Part shown: one piece after another, positions 33,147 through 41,910 of the stretch
How positions within the stretch are numbered: position 1 is the first letter of the stretch
Layout of the letters: each line of letters begins with the position of its first letter
From: Verrucomicrobium sp.
GTDB taxonomy: Bacteria > Verrucomicrobiota > Verrucomicrobiia > Methylacidiphilales > GAS474
Length of the DNA stretch: 64,000 nucleotides
NCBI GenBank assembly: GCA_028283855.1
Contig: JAPWJX010000009.1
Span: 1 to 64,000 of the forward strand
Reading direction: 5' to 3'
Program-made: the position numbers and the translations under genes
The notes under the pieces: model-generated
The model's database searches: none
Told to the model about the DNA's origin: nothing
The model's input: the letters and a program-made list of their open reading frames with translations, nothing else

Positions 33147-33988
33147 ACGATTTTCCGGCCTTTGTCTTTCTTTTCGATGGCTTTGAGGATTTTGCGCAGG
33201 CCGATGTTTTGGAGCTGGCGGATGCGCTCGCGGGTGACTTTGAATTTTTTCCCGATTTCCTCGAGGGTCATCTCTTTCTTGTCGTCCAGGCCGAAGCGGA
33301 GGGCGATGATGCGGCGCTCGCGCTCGTCCAGGAGGGGGAGCTGGTCCATGACGGTCTTGCGCAGGTTGCTGTTCTGCATCAGGTCGTAGGGGGTCAGGGC
33401 GCTTTCGTCTTTTACGATTTCGCCCAGGCTGGCGCTGTCTTCGTCATGGCCGACTTTGGCGTCCAGGGAGGCGGGGCGGATGGCGGCGGTGCGGAGCTGG
33501 GTGACTTTGGCGGGGGTGATGCCCAGTTCTTCGGCCAGTTCTTCGTCGGTGGGGTCGCGGCCGAATTCTTCGGCCAGCTGCATGGCGATGCGGCGGAGGC
33601 GGGCGATTTTGTCGACGAGGTGGACGGGGAGGCGGATGGTTTTGCTCTGGTTGGCCAGGGCGCGCTTGATGGATTGTTTGATCCACCAGGCGGCATAGGT
33701 GCTGAGTTTGCCGCCTTTGGCGGGGTCGAAGCGGTCGACGGCTTTCATGAGGCCGATGTTCCCCTCGGAGATGAGGTCGAGGAGGGGGAGGCCGCAGTTG
33801 GTGTAGTCGTGGGCGATTTTGACGACGAGCCGCAGGTTGGCGGTGATCATCTGCTGGCGGGCGGCCATGTCGCCCTTTTTGATCTTTTTGGCCAGCCGGA
33901 CTTCGTCTTCCCGGGTGAGGAGGGGGATTTGCCCGATCTCCCTGAGGTAAAGTTTGATTCCTGTCTCGCTATCGTCGCCGAAGGGCAT
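33143..33988 (-). CDS. RNA polymerase sigma-70 family factor (RpoD/RpoS-like, short form)
   Basis: 281 residues. Region 1.2 (KLYLREIGQIPLLTREDEVR), region 2 (ANLRLVVKIAHDYTNCGLPL, then DLISEGNIGLMKAVDRFDPA and TYAAWWIKQSIKRA), region 3 (RLPVHLVDKIARLRRIAMQL) and region 4 (MTLEEIGKKFKVTRERIRQL) are all intact. It lacks the N-terminal region 1.1 of a full RpoD, so it may be a group 2 factor such as RpoS/HrdB-like or a short primary sigma. It directs RNA polymerase to promoters. It lies upstream of apt and overlaps it. Confidence 0.9.
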   Translation of the reverse strand: MPFGDDSETGIKLYLREIGQIPLLTREDEVRLAKKIKKGDMAARQQMITANLRLVVKIAHDYTNCGLPLLDLISEGNIGLMKAVDRFDPAKGGKLSTYAAWWIKQSIKRALANQSKTIRLPVHLVDKIARLRRIAMQLAEEFGRDPTDEELAEELGITPAKVTQLRTAAIRPASLDAKVGHDEDSASLGEIVKDESALTPYDLMQNSNLRKTVMDQLPLLDERERRIIALRFGLDDKKEMTLEEIGKKFKVTRERIRQLQNIGLRKILKAIEKKDKGRKIV

Positions 33989-34058
33989 GGGGATGGTCTT
34001 CTGGAAAAAAAGGGATGAAAGACGGGTGCGCGACTCTATCTCAAATGCGTAAAAAGCG

Positions 34059-34604
34059 TCAACTCGTCAAAATGGCGACGGTGGTTTCTCCGTAGCGGCG
34101 GTGGAAGAGGGGGGTCCAGCCGGGCAGGTCCGGAAGGTCGCGGCCGCTGAAGAATTCCCAAATAAAGGCGCCTCCGGGGGCCAGCCAGGGCCGGAGGAGG
34201 CCGGGGAGGGGGGAGGGGGGGGCCTGGGCCTCTTTTTCGTAGGGGGGATCGGCGAAGATGAGGTCGAAGGGGCGGGGCGTTCCGCGCAGGTAGGAGAGGG
34301 CGTCGGCCTGAATGACCTGGCCTTGTGTTTCCAGGCGGCAGTGGGCGAGGTTTTCCGTGATGGTGCGGCAGCCGTTGCGCTCTTTTTCGACGAAGACGGC
34401 TTCCCGGGCGCCGCGGCTGAGGGCTTCGATGCCCAGGGCGCCGGTGCCGGCGTAGAGGTCCAGGACGCGGGCGCCAGGGACGCGGGCGCCCAGGCTGGAG
34501 AACATGGCCTGCTTGATGCGGTCCTGGGTGGGGCGGAGGGTGACGCCCTTCGGCGTCTTGAGGTGGAGGCCGCCGGCGCTCCCGGCGACGACGCGGAGGG
34601 ACAT
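34059..34604 (-). CDS. rsmD: 16S rRNA (guanine966-N2)-methyltransferase RsmD
   Basis: 181 residues from ATG 34604, which overlaps the stop of the upstream AsmA-like gene (TAATG). It methylates G966 of 16S rRNA using S-adenosylmethionine. The start MSLRVVAGSAGGLHLKTPKG, then LRPTQDRIKQAMFSSLG, the SAM site VLDLYAGTGALGIEALSRGA and the catalytic FDLIFADPPYEKE are characteristic. A longer upstream frame in the same phase is a shadow of the AsmA-like gene. Confidence 0.92.
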   Translation of the reverse strand: MSLRVVAGSAGGLHLKTPKGVTLRPTQDRIKQAMFSSLGARVPGARVLDLYAGTGALGIEALSRGAREAVFVEKERNGCRTITENLAHCRLETQGQVIQADALSYLRGTPRPFDLIFADPPYEKEAQAPPSPLPGLLRPWLAPGGAFIWEFFSGRDLPDLPGWTPLFHRRYGETTVAILTS

Positions 34605-35962
34605 TACGGGGTGGGCGCGGGGGTGGGGGGAGCCGGGGCCGGAGGAGGCGTCTTTGGCTGGAAGGAGTGGAGGCGTTCCGGCAGTTCGACTTTGGTGTGG
34701 GTCAGGGTGCCGGTGAGGATGAAGGTGAGGATTTGGCCGCCGTCCGGGCCGGGGGAGGGGGAGAGCTGCCCGGCCAGGATGGAGGGAAGCTGGCGGGAGA
34801 GTTCCGGCAGGAGGGTGAGTTGGACGGGGAGGCGCAGGGTGCCGTCCGGCTCGACGGAGCCGGGGCCGGTGCTGGCCAGCTCGAAGTTGACGGCTTTCAG
34901 GTCGAAGGAGGTGATGGCCACGCGGCCGTCGGTGACGGAGAAGTCGCCCTGGCATTGGGTGAAGTCTGGCTGGGCGAGGTCTTTGATGCCGAGGGTGGCG
35001 GCGAGGGCCTGGACGAATTCGACGTGGATGAGCTGGCCGTTGGAGATGGTGAAGCTGCCCTGGGCGTCCCAGGCTTCCGTGGCGCGGACGGGGTCGTAGG
35101 TGGCGCGGCCGGTGAGGCGGAGGTCGAGGGCGCCGGAGAGGACGTCGGGCTGGGCGACGACGGTTTTGAGCAGCTCGTTGAGGTCGAGGGAGGTGGCCTG
35201 GAGGGAGAAGTCGCACGGGAGTGCGGGGGCGTTGCGGGCGGCCTGGGCTGAGCCGCTCCATTGGCCGTGGTAGGCGGTGCCCAGGATCTTGGAGAGGCGG
35301 AAGAAGCCGTCGCCGTAGGCGTAGGTGCCTTCCAGGTTGGCGGCCTGGAGGTTCTTGAGGGTGAGGGCCTGGGCGCTGAATTGGCCGGAGGCGCGGAGGG
35401 CGCCGTGGTTGCGCTCCAGCCGCCCGCCGTGCTGGACGCCGTCCAGGCTCAGGAGGGGATGGCCGTCCGAGCCGACGACGCGGATGGAGCCGTCCTCGAT
35501 GGCCAGGGATTTGATGCTCAGGCGGAGGTTTTCGAAGAAGTCGGTGGGGACGGGGGAGTTGTCCGGCGGCGGGAAGAGGAGGCGGCCGTCCGGGCCCTGC
35601 TCCAGGGAGAGGACGGGCTTTTCCAGGATGAGCTGGTGGAGGAGGAGGCGGTGCTGGAAGAAGAGGGCCAGCGGCGCGTAGGTGGCGGTGACCGCCGGGG
35701 CGGCGATGAGGGTGCCTTCCCGGCGGGAGGAGGGGTTGGCCGCCCGGGGGTTAAGCAGGGAGATGCCTTTGACGACGTTGGCCCGGAGGGCTTCCGCCTG
35801 GATGGGCAGGCCGACGGCGGCGGAGGCGTAGGTGAGGACGGAGTGGCGGGTCCCCGAGAGGTTCAGATAGAAATTGAGGGCGAAGAGGAAGATTGCTACG
35901 ACTGCGATGCCCAGCGCGGCCACGGTCAGGATCCCCCGGAATAAGCGCAGCGCCATCCGCAT
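34604..35962 (-). CDS. AsmA-like envelope protein
   Basis: About 452 residues from ATG 35962. One N-terminal membrane helix (ILTVAALGIAVVAIFLFALN) anchors a large periplasmic region. The first part (SAAVGLPIQAEALRANVVKG) and the C-terminal region with repeated beta-strand units (FTISNGQLIHVEFVQALAAT, then LKAVNFELASTGPGSVEPDG and LRLPVQLTLLPELSRQLPSI) are typical of AsmA/DUF748-type proteins. These bridge the envelope and affect outer-membrane lipid transport. The C-terminus is Pro-rich. It is divergent from the lipid-kinase gene and coupled to rsmD. Confidence 0.75.
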   Translation of the reverse strand: MRMALRLFRGILTVAALGIAVVAIFLFALNFYLNLSGTRHSVLTYASAAVGLPIQAEALRANVVKGISLLNPRAANPSSRREGTLIAAPAVTATYAPLALFFQHRLLLHQLILEKPVLSLEQGPDGRLLFPPPDNSPVPTDFFENLRLSIKSLAIEDGSIRVVGSDGHPLLSLDGVQHGGRLERNHGALRASGQFSAQALTLKNLQAANLEGTYAYGDGFFRLSKILGTAYHGQWSGSAQAARNAPALPCDFSLQATSLDLNELLKTVVAQPDVLSGALDLRLTGRATYDPVRATEAWDAQGSFTISNGQLIHVEFVQALAATLGIKDLAQPDFTQCQGDFSVTDGRVAITSFDLKAVNFELASTGPGSVEPDGTLRLPVQLTLLPELSRQLPSILAGQLSPSPGPDGGQILTFILTGTLTHTKVELPERLHSFQPKTPPPAPAPPTPAPTP

Positions 35963-35994
35963 TTCATAGCCGCCCTCCGCTCCCCTTCGCAACC

Positions 35995-36870
35995 ATGAAT
36001 CGCACCTGCATTATTTTGAACCCCGCCGCGCGCGGGGAACGGGCGGGCCAGCTGGAGGTGAAGCTCCGGGCCCTGGCCCCGGATGCCGACCTAAAGCGGA
36101 CCTCCGCCTCGGGCGACGCCCGCCTCCAGGCCGCCCGTGCGGTGGAGGAGGGTTACCGGGTCATCGTGGCCGCCGGAGGGGACGGGACGGTGAACGAGGT
36201 GGTCAACGGCATCGACGGGGCGCATGACCGGGTGACGCTGGGCATCCTGCCGGTGGGGACGGTCAACGTTTTTGCCCTGGAGCTGGGGATTCCCAACTCC
36301 TTGGAAAAGGCCTGGGAGGTGGTCCGCCGGGGGCGGGAGCGGCGGATCGACCTGGCCCGGGCCAACGGGCATTACTTTGTCCAGTTGGCGGGCATCGGCT
36401 TCGACGCCCAGGTGGTGGAGAAGAACGACTGGGGGATGAAGAAGCTGCTGGGCCCCCTGAGCTATGTCCTGACAGCCGCGCAGATGATGGCGCAGAAGCC
36501 GCCCCGGCTCACGGTGCGGACGGAGACGGTGGAGCATGAGGGGGCCTTTGTCCTGCTGGGGAACGGGCGCTATTACGGCGGCCGTTTTTCGATGTTCCCG
36601 GAGGCCGACATGGAGGACGGCTTGCTGGATGTGTGCGTGTTTGAGCAGATGAATCCGCTGGCTCTGGCCCGCTACCTGCAAGGGGTGGCGACGGGGACGC
36701 ATACGAAGATGGACGACGTCCGCTATTTCAAGGCCGCGCGGCTCTCCGTCACGGCGGAGGAGACGGTGCCGGTGGAAGTGGACGGGGAGATGCTGGGCCA
36801 TCTGCCGTGCGAGTTCGGCCTGGCGCAGCGCGCGCTGCGGGTCCTGGCGCCGGAGCGCGGCGGTGGCTGA
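35995..36870 (+). CDS. Diacylglycerol kinase-family lipid kinase (YegS/BmrU-like)
   Basis: 291 residues. It carries the diacylglycerol-kinase catalytic motifs AAGGDGTVNEVVNGI and LPVGTVNVFALELGIP, plus the C-terminal beta domain (VEVDGEMLGHLPCEFGLAQR). Members phosphorylate lipids such as diacylglycerol or phosphatidylglycerol using ATP, at the inner membrane. The start is ATG 35995; a longer frame upstream overlaps the divergent AsmA-like gene. Its stop overlaps the next gene by eight bases, so they are translationally coupled. The exact lipid substrate cannot be read from the sequence. Confidence 0.88.
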   Translation: MNRTCIILNPAARGERAGQLEVKLRALAPDADLKRTSASGDARLQAARAVEEGYRVIVAAGGDGTVNEVVNGIDGAHDRVTLGILPVGTVNVFALELGIPNSLEKAWEVVRRGRERRIDLARANGHYFVQLAGIGFDAQVVEKNDWGMKKLLGPLSYVLTAAQMMAQKPPRLTVRTETVEHEGAFVLLGNGRYYGGRFSMFPEADMEDGLLDVCVFEQMNPLALARYLQGVATGTHTKMDDVRYFKAARLSVTAEETVPVEVDGEMLGHLPCEFGLAQRALRVLAPERGGG

Positions 36871-37174
36871 GAAGCCTTACGCCGCCGAGGACGGCGGCGT
36901 CCGCCTGGCCGTGCGGGTGACGCCCCGGGCGAGCCGGAGCGAGGCGGTGGGGGTGAAGGCGGGCTCCGACGGGCGGCCCGCGCTGCAAATCCGGCTGGCG
37001 GCCCCGCCGGTGGACGGCGCGGCGAATGAGGAGCTGGTGGCCTTCCTGGCCGACGCCTTGGACGTACGGAAAGGGGACGTGGCGCTGCGCTCCGGGAAGT
37101 CGGGGCGGCTGAAGATGCTCTTTATCTCCGGCGATCCGGCGGCGTTGGCGGCGCGGTTGGAGAAATTGGTCTAG
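36863..37174 (+). CDS. DUF167 family protein (YggU-like)
   Basis: 103 residues with a GTG start that overlaps the end of the lipid-kinase gene. It shows the DUF167 pattern: RLAVRVTPRASRSEAVGVK, RLAAPPVDGAANEELVAFLA and VALRSGKSGRLKMLFISGD. The family is a small alpha/beta protein of unknown function, widespread in bacteria and archaea. Its last four bases overlap the convergent end of queC. Confidence 0.9.
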   Translation: MAEKPYAAEDGGVRLAVRVTPRASRSEAVGVKAGSDGRPALQIRLAAPPVDGAANEELVAFLADALDVRKGDVALRSGKSGRLKMLFISGDPAALAARLEKLV

Positions 37175-37851
37175 GGTTTTGCCGGCAGCGGCGGCGTGGC
37201 CGCGTAGACGGTGGGATCCGGCAGGCCGGCCAGGAGGAAGGCCTCCCGGCGCTCGACGCAGGTGCCGCACTCGCCGCAGTGGACCTCCCCGCCGATGTAG
37301 CAGGACCATGTTCGGGCGAAATCGACTCCGGCCTCGTGCCCCGCGCGGGCGATCTGGGCCTTCGTCATGGCGATGAAGGGGCGCAGGACTTCGATGCCCG
37401 CGTAGGTGCCCAGCCGGATGGCGTCGCCGATGGCCTTCATGAAGTCCTCCCGGCAGTCGGGGTAGATGGCGTGGTCGCCGGAATGGGCGGCGATGACGAG
37501 GGCCTCCGCCTCCCGGCTTTCCGCGAGGCCTGCGGCGATGGCCAGCATGATGCCGTTGCGGAAGGGGACGACGGTCTGCTTCATCGACTCCTCCTCGTAA
37601 TGGCCCTTCGGGATCTCCCCGCCGGACTGGAGGAGGTCCGACTTGAAGTGCCGCCCGATGAAGTCGAGGGGGATGACTTGGTGGGGGACGCCGAGCTTTT
37701 GGGCGTGCCAGGCGGCCATGGGGATTTCCCGCGCGTTGTGCTTGGCGCCGTAGTCGAAGGAAAGGGCGAGAACGAGCTGGTGCTCCTTCCGCGCGGCGTA
37801 GAGGGCGGAGACGGAGTCCATCCCGCCGCTGACGAGGACGGCGGCTTTCAT
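37171..37851 (-). CDS. queC: 7-cyano-7-deazaguanine synthase QueC
   Basis: 226 residues. It forms preQ0 from 7-carboxy-7-deazaguanine, ammonia and ATP in queuosine biosynthesis. The N-terminal PP-loop (LVSGGMDSVSALYA), SFDYGAKHNAREI, HSGDHAIYPDCREDFM and the C-terminal zinc site CYIGGEVHCGECGTCVERR are all present. It lies nine bases downstream of queF on the same strand, so synthase and reductase are co-transcribed. Confidence 0.95.
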   Translation of the reverse strand: MKAAVLVSGGMDSVSALYAARKEHQLVLALSFDYGAKHNAREIPMAAWHAQKLGVPHQVIPLDFIGRHFKSDLLQSGGEIPKGHYEEESMKQTVVPFRNGIMLAIAAGLAESREAEALVIAAHSGDHAIYPDCREDFMKAIGDAIRLGTYAGIEVLRPFIAMTKAQIARAGHEAGVDFARTWSCYIGGEVHCGECGTCVERREAFLLAGLPDPTVYAATPPLPAKP

Positions 37852-37860
37852 GCGGGGGGA

Positions 37861-38274
37861 CTACTTTTTGCCGTGTTCCGCCGTGACGGTCAGGCGGATG
37901 CCGCCGCGGGAGGCGAAGACGCCGGTGATCTGCGCCCAGCTGGGGGAGCAGGCGGCGACGAAGTCGGCCAGGATGCGGTTGGTGACGCTCTCGCAGAAGG
38001 CGTTCTGGCTCCGGTAGGAGGAGAGGTAGAACTTGAGGGACTTCGTCTCGACGCAGAGCTTGGCGGGGCGGTATTCGATCTGGAGGGTGCCGAAGTCGGG
38101 CTGGCCGGTGACGGGGCAGAGGGAGGTGAATTCCGAGGTCTCGAAGCGGACGGTGTAGCGGCCCTTCGGGGTCGGGTTGGGGAAGGTTTCCAGCTTGGCG
38201 TCGCCGGGGGTGGCGGGCATCCGCATTTCCGAGCGGCCGAGGAGGGAGACGTTGCCGGGGCGTTTGGAGGCCAT
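37861..38274 (-). CDS. queF: NADPH-dependent 7-cyano-7-deazaguanine reductase QueF
   Basis: 137 residues, the short type I form. It reduces preQ0 to preQ1. The catalytic Cys is in FTSLCPVTGQPDF, and the QueF signature is LCVETKSLKFYLSSYRSQNA followed by CESVTNRILADFV. It lies between topoisomerase III (three bases upstream) and queC (nine bases downstream) in a minus-strand operon of aroB, dprA, topB, queF and queC. Confidence 0.95.
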   Translation of the reverse strand: MASKRPGNVSLLGRSEMRMPATPGDAKLETFPNPTPKGRYTVRFETSEFTSLCPVTGQPDFGTLQIEYRPAKLCVETKSLKFYLSSYRSQNAFCESVTNRILADFVAACSPSWAQITGVFASRGGIRLTVTAEHGKK

Positions 38275-38277
38275 GGT

Positions 38278-40804
38278 TTATTCCTGTTCAGGCTTGGTTT
38301 CGGGCGCGGGCTTGGAAGCCGCTTTCTTGCCCTTGGCGGCGGCGCCTTTTTTGGCCTTCGGCTCGCGGGGCTCGAATTCGAAGCCGGTCTTGCCGTCTTC
38401 CTTGATGACGAGGTAGGCGGAGAAGCGCCGCTTGGTGCGCTGGGAGATGAAGTTGTTCAGGAGGTCGGTCTTCTTCGTGGCCAGGAGCTTGGCGACCTGC
38501 TCCCGCGTCATGTCCTGCATGAGGATCTTTTTCCCGACCTTGAATTTGCAGGTGGGGTTTTCCTTCAGGGCGTTTTCGCAGATGTAGGAGAGGGTGCCCT
38601 CGAAGACGCGGCCGCCGCAGACGGGGCAGTTGCCCAGGGGCTCGGCGGTGGCGGTGTCGATGGCCTCCATGCCGGGGGTGGCGGCGGAGTCTTCGTAGAC
38701 GAACTCGATCTTGTTTTCCGCGTTGAGCTTCAGCGCGGCGCTGAAGGGGCGGCCCAGGCGGCTGCGGAAGCCGGTGAGGGGGCCCAGGAAGCGCTTTTCC
38801 AGGAGCTGCGCGGCCTCCTGCGGCTCCAGGAGCCGCCCGGCGACGTATTTGCTCATGCGGAAGGCGGCGTCCGGCGTCTGGTAGAAGCGGAGGGTCTCGA
38901 TCATCGGCTCGCCGTTGGGGCCTTTGCCGGGGAAGGGCTTGGAGTGGGTCTCCGTCTCCTCGAAGTTGCGGGCGTTTTCGACGATGTGGCGGGTGAGGTC
39001 GGTGATCTCCCGCATGAAGGTGCCGCGGTCGATCTTGCCTTCCTCCATCTGCTTGAGCTTGTGCTCCCACTCGCCGGTCATTTCCGGGGAGGTGAGGGCG
39101 GGGATGCCGGTGGCGCGCAGCAGCTCCATGAGGGCGATGGCCTTGGGCATGGCCAGGAGGTCGCGGCCGTCCCGCTGGACGTATTTTTCGAGGATGAGGC
39201 CCTCGATGATGGCGGCGCGGGTGGCGGGGGTGCCCAGGCCCTTTTTGCCCATGGCCTCGCGGAGCTGCTCATCCTCGACGAGCTTGCCCGCGCCTTCCAT
39301 GGCGGAGAGGAGGGTGGCTTCCGAGTAGTGGGCGGGGGGCTTGGTGGTGAAGGGGCGGACTTCGACTTCCCGCGTGGCGACGTTTTCGCCCTCCTCGACG
39401 GGGACGGTGTTGGCCTCGCTGTCCGCGCCCAGGTCGGTGCGGCCGTAGATGGCCTGCCAGCCGGGGTCGCGCAGGATCTTGCCCTCCGTCTTGAAGGGGT
39501 GGCTCTCCACGCGGGTGATGCGGGTGACGACTTCGTAGCGGGCGGCGGGGAAGAAGACGGCGATGAAGCGCCGGGCGACCATCTCGTAGACCTTGAACTC
39601 GAACTCGTCGAGGGTGTCCGGGGCTTTGCCGGTGGGGATAATGGCGAAGTGGTCGGAGACGCGGCTGTTGTCGAAGACGCGCTTGATCTGGGTGACCCAG
39701 CCGGATTCCAGGGCGGTCTTGGCAAACGGGGCCAGGCTGGGGGCGGTCATGGCCTGGAGGACCGATTTGACGGTGGGGAGGTAATCCTCCGGCAGGTGGC
39801 GGGAATCGGTACGCGGGTAGGTGAGGACCTTGTGCCGCTCGTAGAGGGCCTGGGCGACCTGGAGGGTCCGCTTGGCGGAGAGGCCGAAGCGGCCGTTGGC
39901 CTCCCGCTGAAGGGTGGTGAGGTCGAAGAGGCCGGGGGAAAGCTCCTGGCGGGGCTTGCGCTCTTCGGTGACGATGACCGGTCTTCCCCTCGCAGGCGGC
40001 GCGGATGGCCTCGGCCTTGGCTTGGTCCCAGAGGCGCTCGGCCTTGGCTCCTTCGTCCTCTTCTTTGTCGCTTTTCTTGAAATTCTCGTCGAACCAGCGG
40101 CCGGAGTAGCTGCCGGACTTTGCCTGGAAGGTGCCGTGCAGTTCCCAGTAGGGGCGGGGCTGGAAGTCGCGGATTTTCAGGTCGCGCTCCACCAGGAGGG
40201 CCAGGGTGGGCGTCTGGACGCGGCCGACGGTGGTGAGGACGAAGCCGCCGTCCTTGGAGTTGAGCGCGGTGAGGGCGCGGGTGCCGTTGATGCCGATGAG
40301 CCAGTCGCTCTCCGAGCGGGCGACGGCGGCCTGGCCCAGGGGCTCCATGTCCTTGCCGGGGCGCAGCCGGGAGAAGCCTTCCCGGATGGCGTCCGGGGTC
40401 ATGGACTGGAGCCAGAGGCGCTGGACGGGCTTGTTCGAGCCGCAGTGCTGGAGGATGTAGCGGAAGATGAGTTCCCCCTCCCGCCCGGCGTCGCAGGCGT
40501 TGATGAGGCGGTCGACGTCGGGGCGCTTGATGAGTTTCTTGAGAACGGCCAGGCGGGCCTTGCTCTTTTCGATCGGTTTGAGGTCGAAGGCCTCCGGCAC
40601 CATGGGCAGGCTGGAGAAGCTCCAGCTGCGGTGGGCCTTGCGGTAGTCTTCCGGGAGGGTCAGCTCCAACAGGTGGCCGACGGCGGAGGAGATGACGTAG
40701 TCGTCGTTCTCGTAGTAGTCGCTCTCTTTCTTGAACTTGCCGAGGACGCGGGCGAGGTCGCCGGCCACGCTTGGCTTCTCGGCAATGATGAGGGCTTTGG
40801 GCAT
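38278..40804 (-). pseudogene. topB: DNA topoisomerase III (TopB), reading frame interrupted near 39979-39990
   Basis: The gene starts at ATG 40804 (overlapping the dprA stop, TAATG) with the TOPRIM domain MPKALIIAEKPSVAGDLARV, then INACDAGREGELIFRYI and TTVGRVQTPTLALLVERDL. After AEAIRAACEGK the frame shifts by one base. The continuation VIVTEERKPRQELSPGLFDL, the catalytic tyrosine segment VLTYPRTDSRHLPEDYL, and GLGTPATRAAIIEGLILEKY lie in another frame and run to the stop at 38278. A zinc and C-terminal repeat region follows (NCPVCGGRVFEGTLSYICEN). Removing one base in GGGGAAGACCGGTC would restore one protein of about 840 residues. No slippery sequence is present, so this is either a true mutation or a sequencing or assembly error. 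TopB relaxes DNA and resolves recombination intermediates. Confidence 0.85.
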
Positions 40805-41910
40805 TACGCTTGGGAATCGGTGCGGACGAAGAGCTTGCCGGGGAGCTGCCGGACGAGCCTCTTCATTTCGAGGCGCAGCAACGTAGAGAAGACCTGGCCC
40901 GATGGCAAACCGCATTTTGCAATGAGGGTGTCGACGGGGGTTTCGTCCTCCGCGAGGGCGTCGAAGACGGCCTGTTCCTGCGGGTTGAGGCCTTCCGGTG
41001 CGGGACGCGGCGCGGTGACGGACTCCCGGGGGAGGAGGAACTCGATCTCCGAGAGGATGTCGCCGATGTCCTCGACGAGGCGCGCGCCTTCCTTGATGAG
41101 CTTGTGGCAGCCGCGTGCGTGCGGGCTGTCGACGCGGCCCGGCACGGCGAAGACCTGCCGCCCCTGTTCCAGCGCCTGGCGGACGGTGATGAGGGCGCCG
41201 CTTTCCAGCCCGGCCTCCACGACGAGGACGCCGAAGGAGAGGCCGCTGACGATGCGGTTGCGCAGGGGGAAGTTTTGCCGTTCCGGCCGGGTGCCCAGGG
41301 AAAATTCCGAAAGGAGGCAGGAGCCGGGGGAGGAGGCGATTTTTTCCGCCAGTTCCAGGTTTTCCGGCGGGTAGATATGGTCGACGCCGGTGCCCAGGAC
41401 GGCCCAGGTGGGGCCTTTGGCGGCCAGGGCGCCCATGTGGGCGGCGGTATCGATGCCGCGGGCCAGGCCGGAGATGACGGGGACGCCGGCGTAGGCCAGC
41501 TGGTAGCTGAGTTTGCGCGCGGTTTCCACGCCGTAGTGGCTGGTGACGCGGGAGCCGATGACGGCGACGCCGGGGCGCCATTTTTGCGGGATGGCGCCGC
41601 GGACGTAGAGGACGGCGGGCGGGTCGTAGATTTCCCGCAGGGAGGAGGGGTAGCGGGGATCGTCGATGTGGAGGAGGGTGGCGCCGGAGGCTTCCGCCTT
41701 GGCCAATTCGGCCTGGGCCAGTTCCCCGTCCCCGCCGGAGCGGATGGAGCGGGCGGCCTCCGGGCCGATGCCCTCGACGCGGCGCAGGTCGGCCTCCGTG
41801 GCGGTGAAGATGTTCTGCGCGTCGCCGAAGCGTTCCTTCAGCCGCCGCATCCGCACGGGGCCGACGTGCGGGATGAGGGCGAGGGTGAGGTTGGCCTCCA
41901 GCGGTGTCAT
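40804..41910 (-). CDS. dprA: DNA processing protein DprA
   Basis: 368 residues. DprA loads RecA on incoming single-stranded DNA in natural transformation. The Rossmann-like domain is clear: VAVIGSRVTSHYGVETARKL, VPVISGLARGIDTAAHMGAL, AVLGTGVDHIYPPENLELAE and LRNRIVSGLSFGVLVVEAGL. An N-terminal helix-hairpin-helix (LRRVEGIGPEAARSI) and a C-terminal winged-helix domain (LPSGQVFSTLLRLEMKRLVR) are present. The start is ATG 41910, overlapping the aroB stop. Together with the PilB/PilC genes later in the window it would fit a competence system, but no ComEC is seen here. Confidence 0.93.
   Translation of the reverse strand: MTPLEANLTLALIPHVGPVRMRRLKERFGDAQNIFTATEADLRRVEGIGPEAARSIRSGGDGELAQAELAKAEASGATLLHIDDPRYPSSLREIYDPPAVLYVRGAIPQKWRPGVAVIGSRVTSHYGVETARKLSYQLAYAGVPVISGLARGIDTAAHMGALAAKGPTWAVLGTGVDHIYPPENLELAEKIASSPGSCLLSEFSLGTRPERQNFPLRNRIVSGLSFGVLVVEAGLESGALITVRQALEQGRQVFAVPGRVDSPHARGCHKLIKEGARLVEDIGDILSEIEFLLPRESVTAPRPAPEGLNPQEQAVFDALAEDETPVDTLIAKCGLPSGQVFSTLLRLEMKRLVRQLPGKLFVRTDSQA

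Noticed and set aside
37279-40080. 933-residue plus-strand open frame
   Set aside because: It is antisense to queC, queF and the C-terminal frame of topB, which carry clear family motifs. Its composition (Gly/Glu/Val/Ala/Asp-rich, no motifs) is that of a GC-rich shadow frame.
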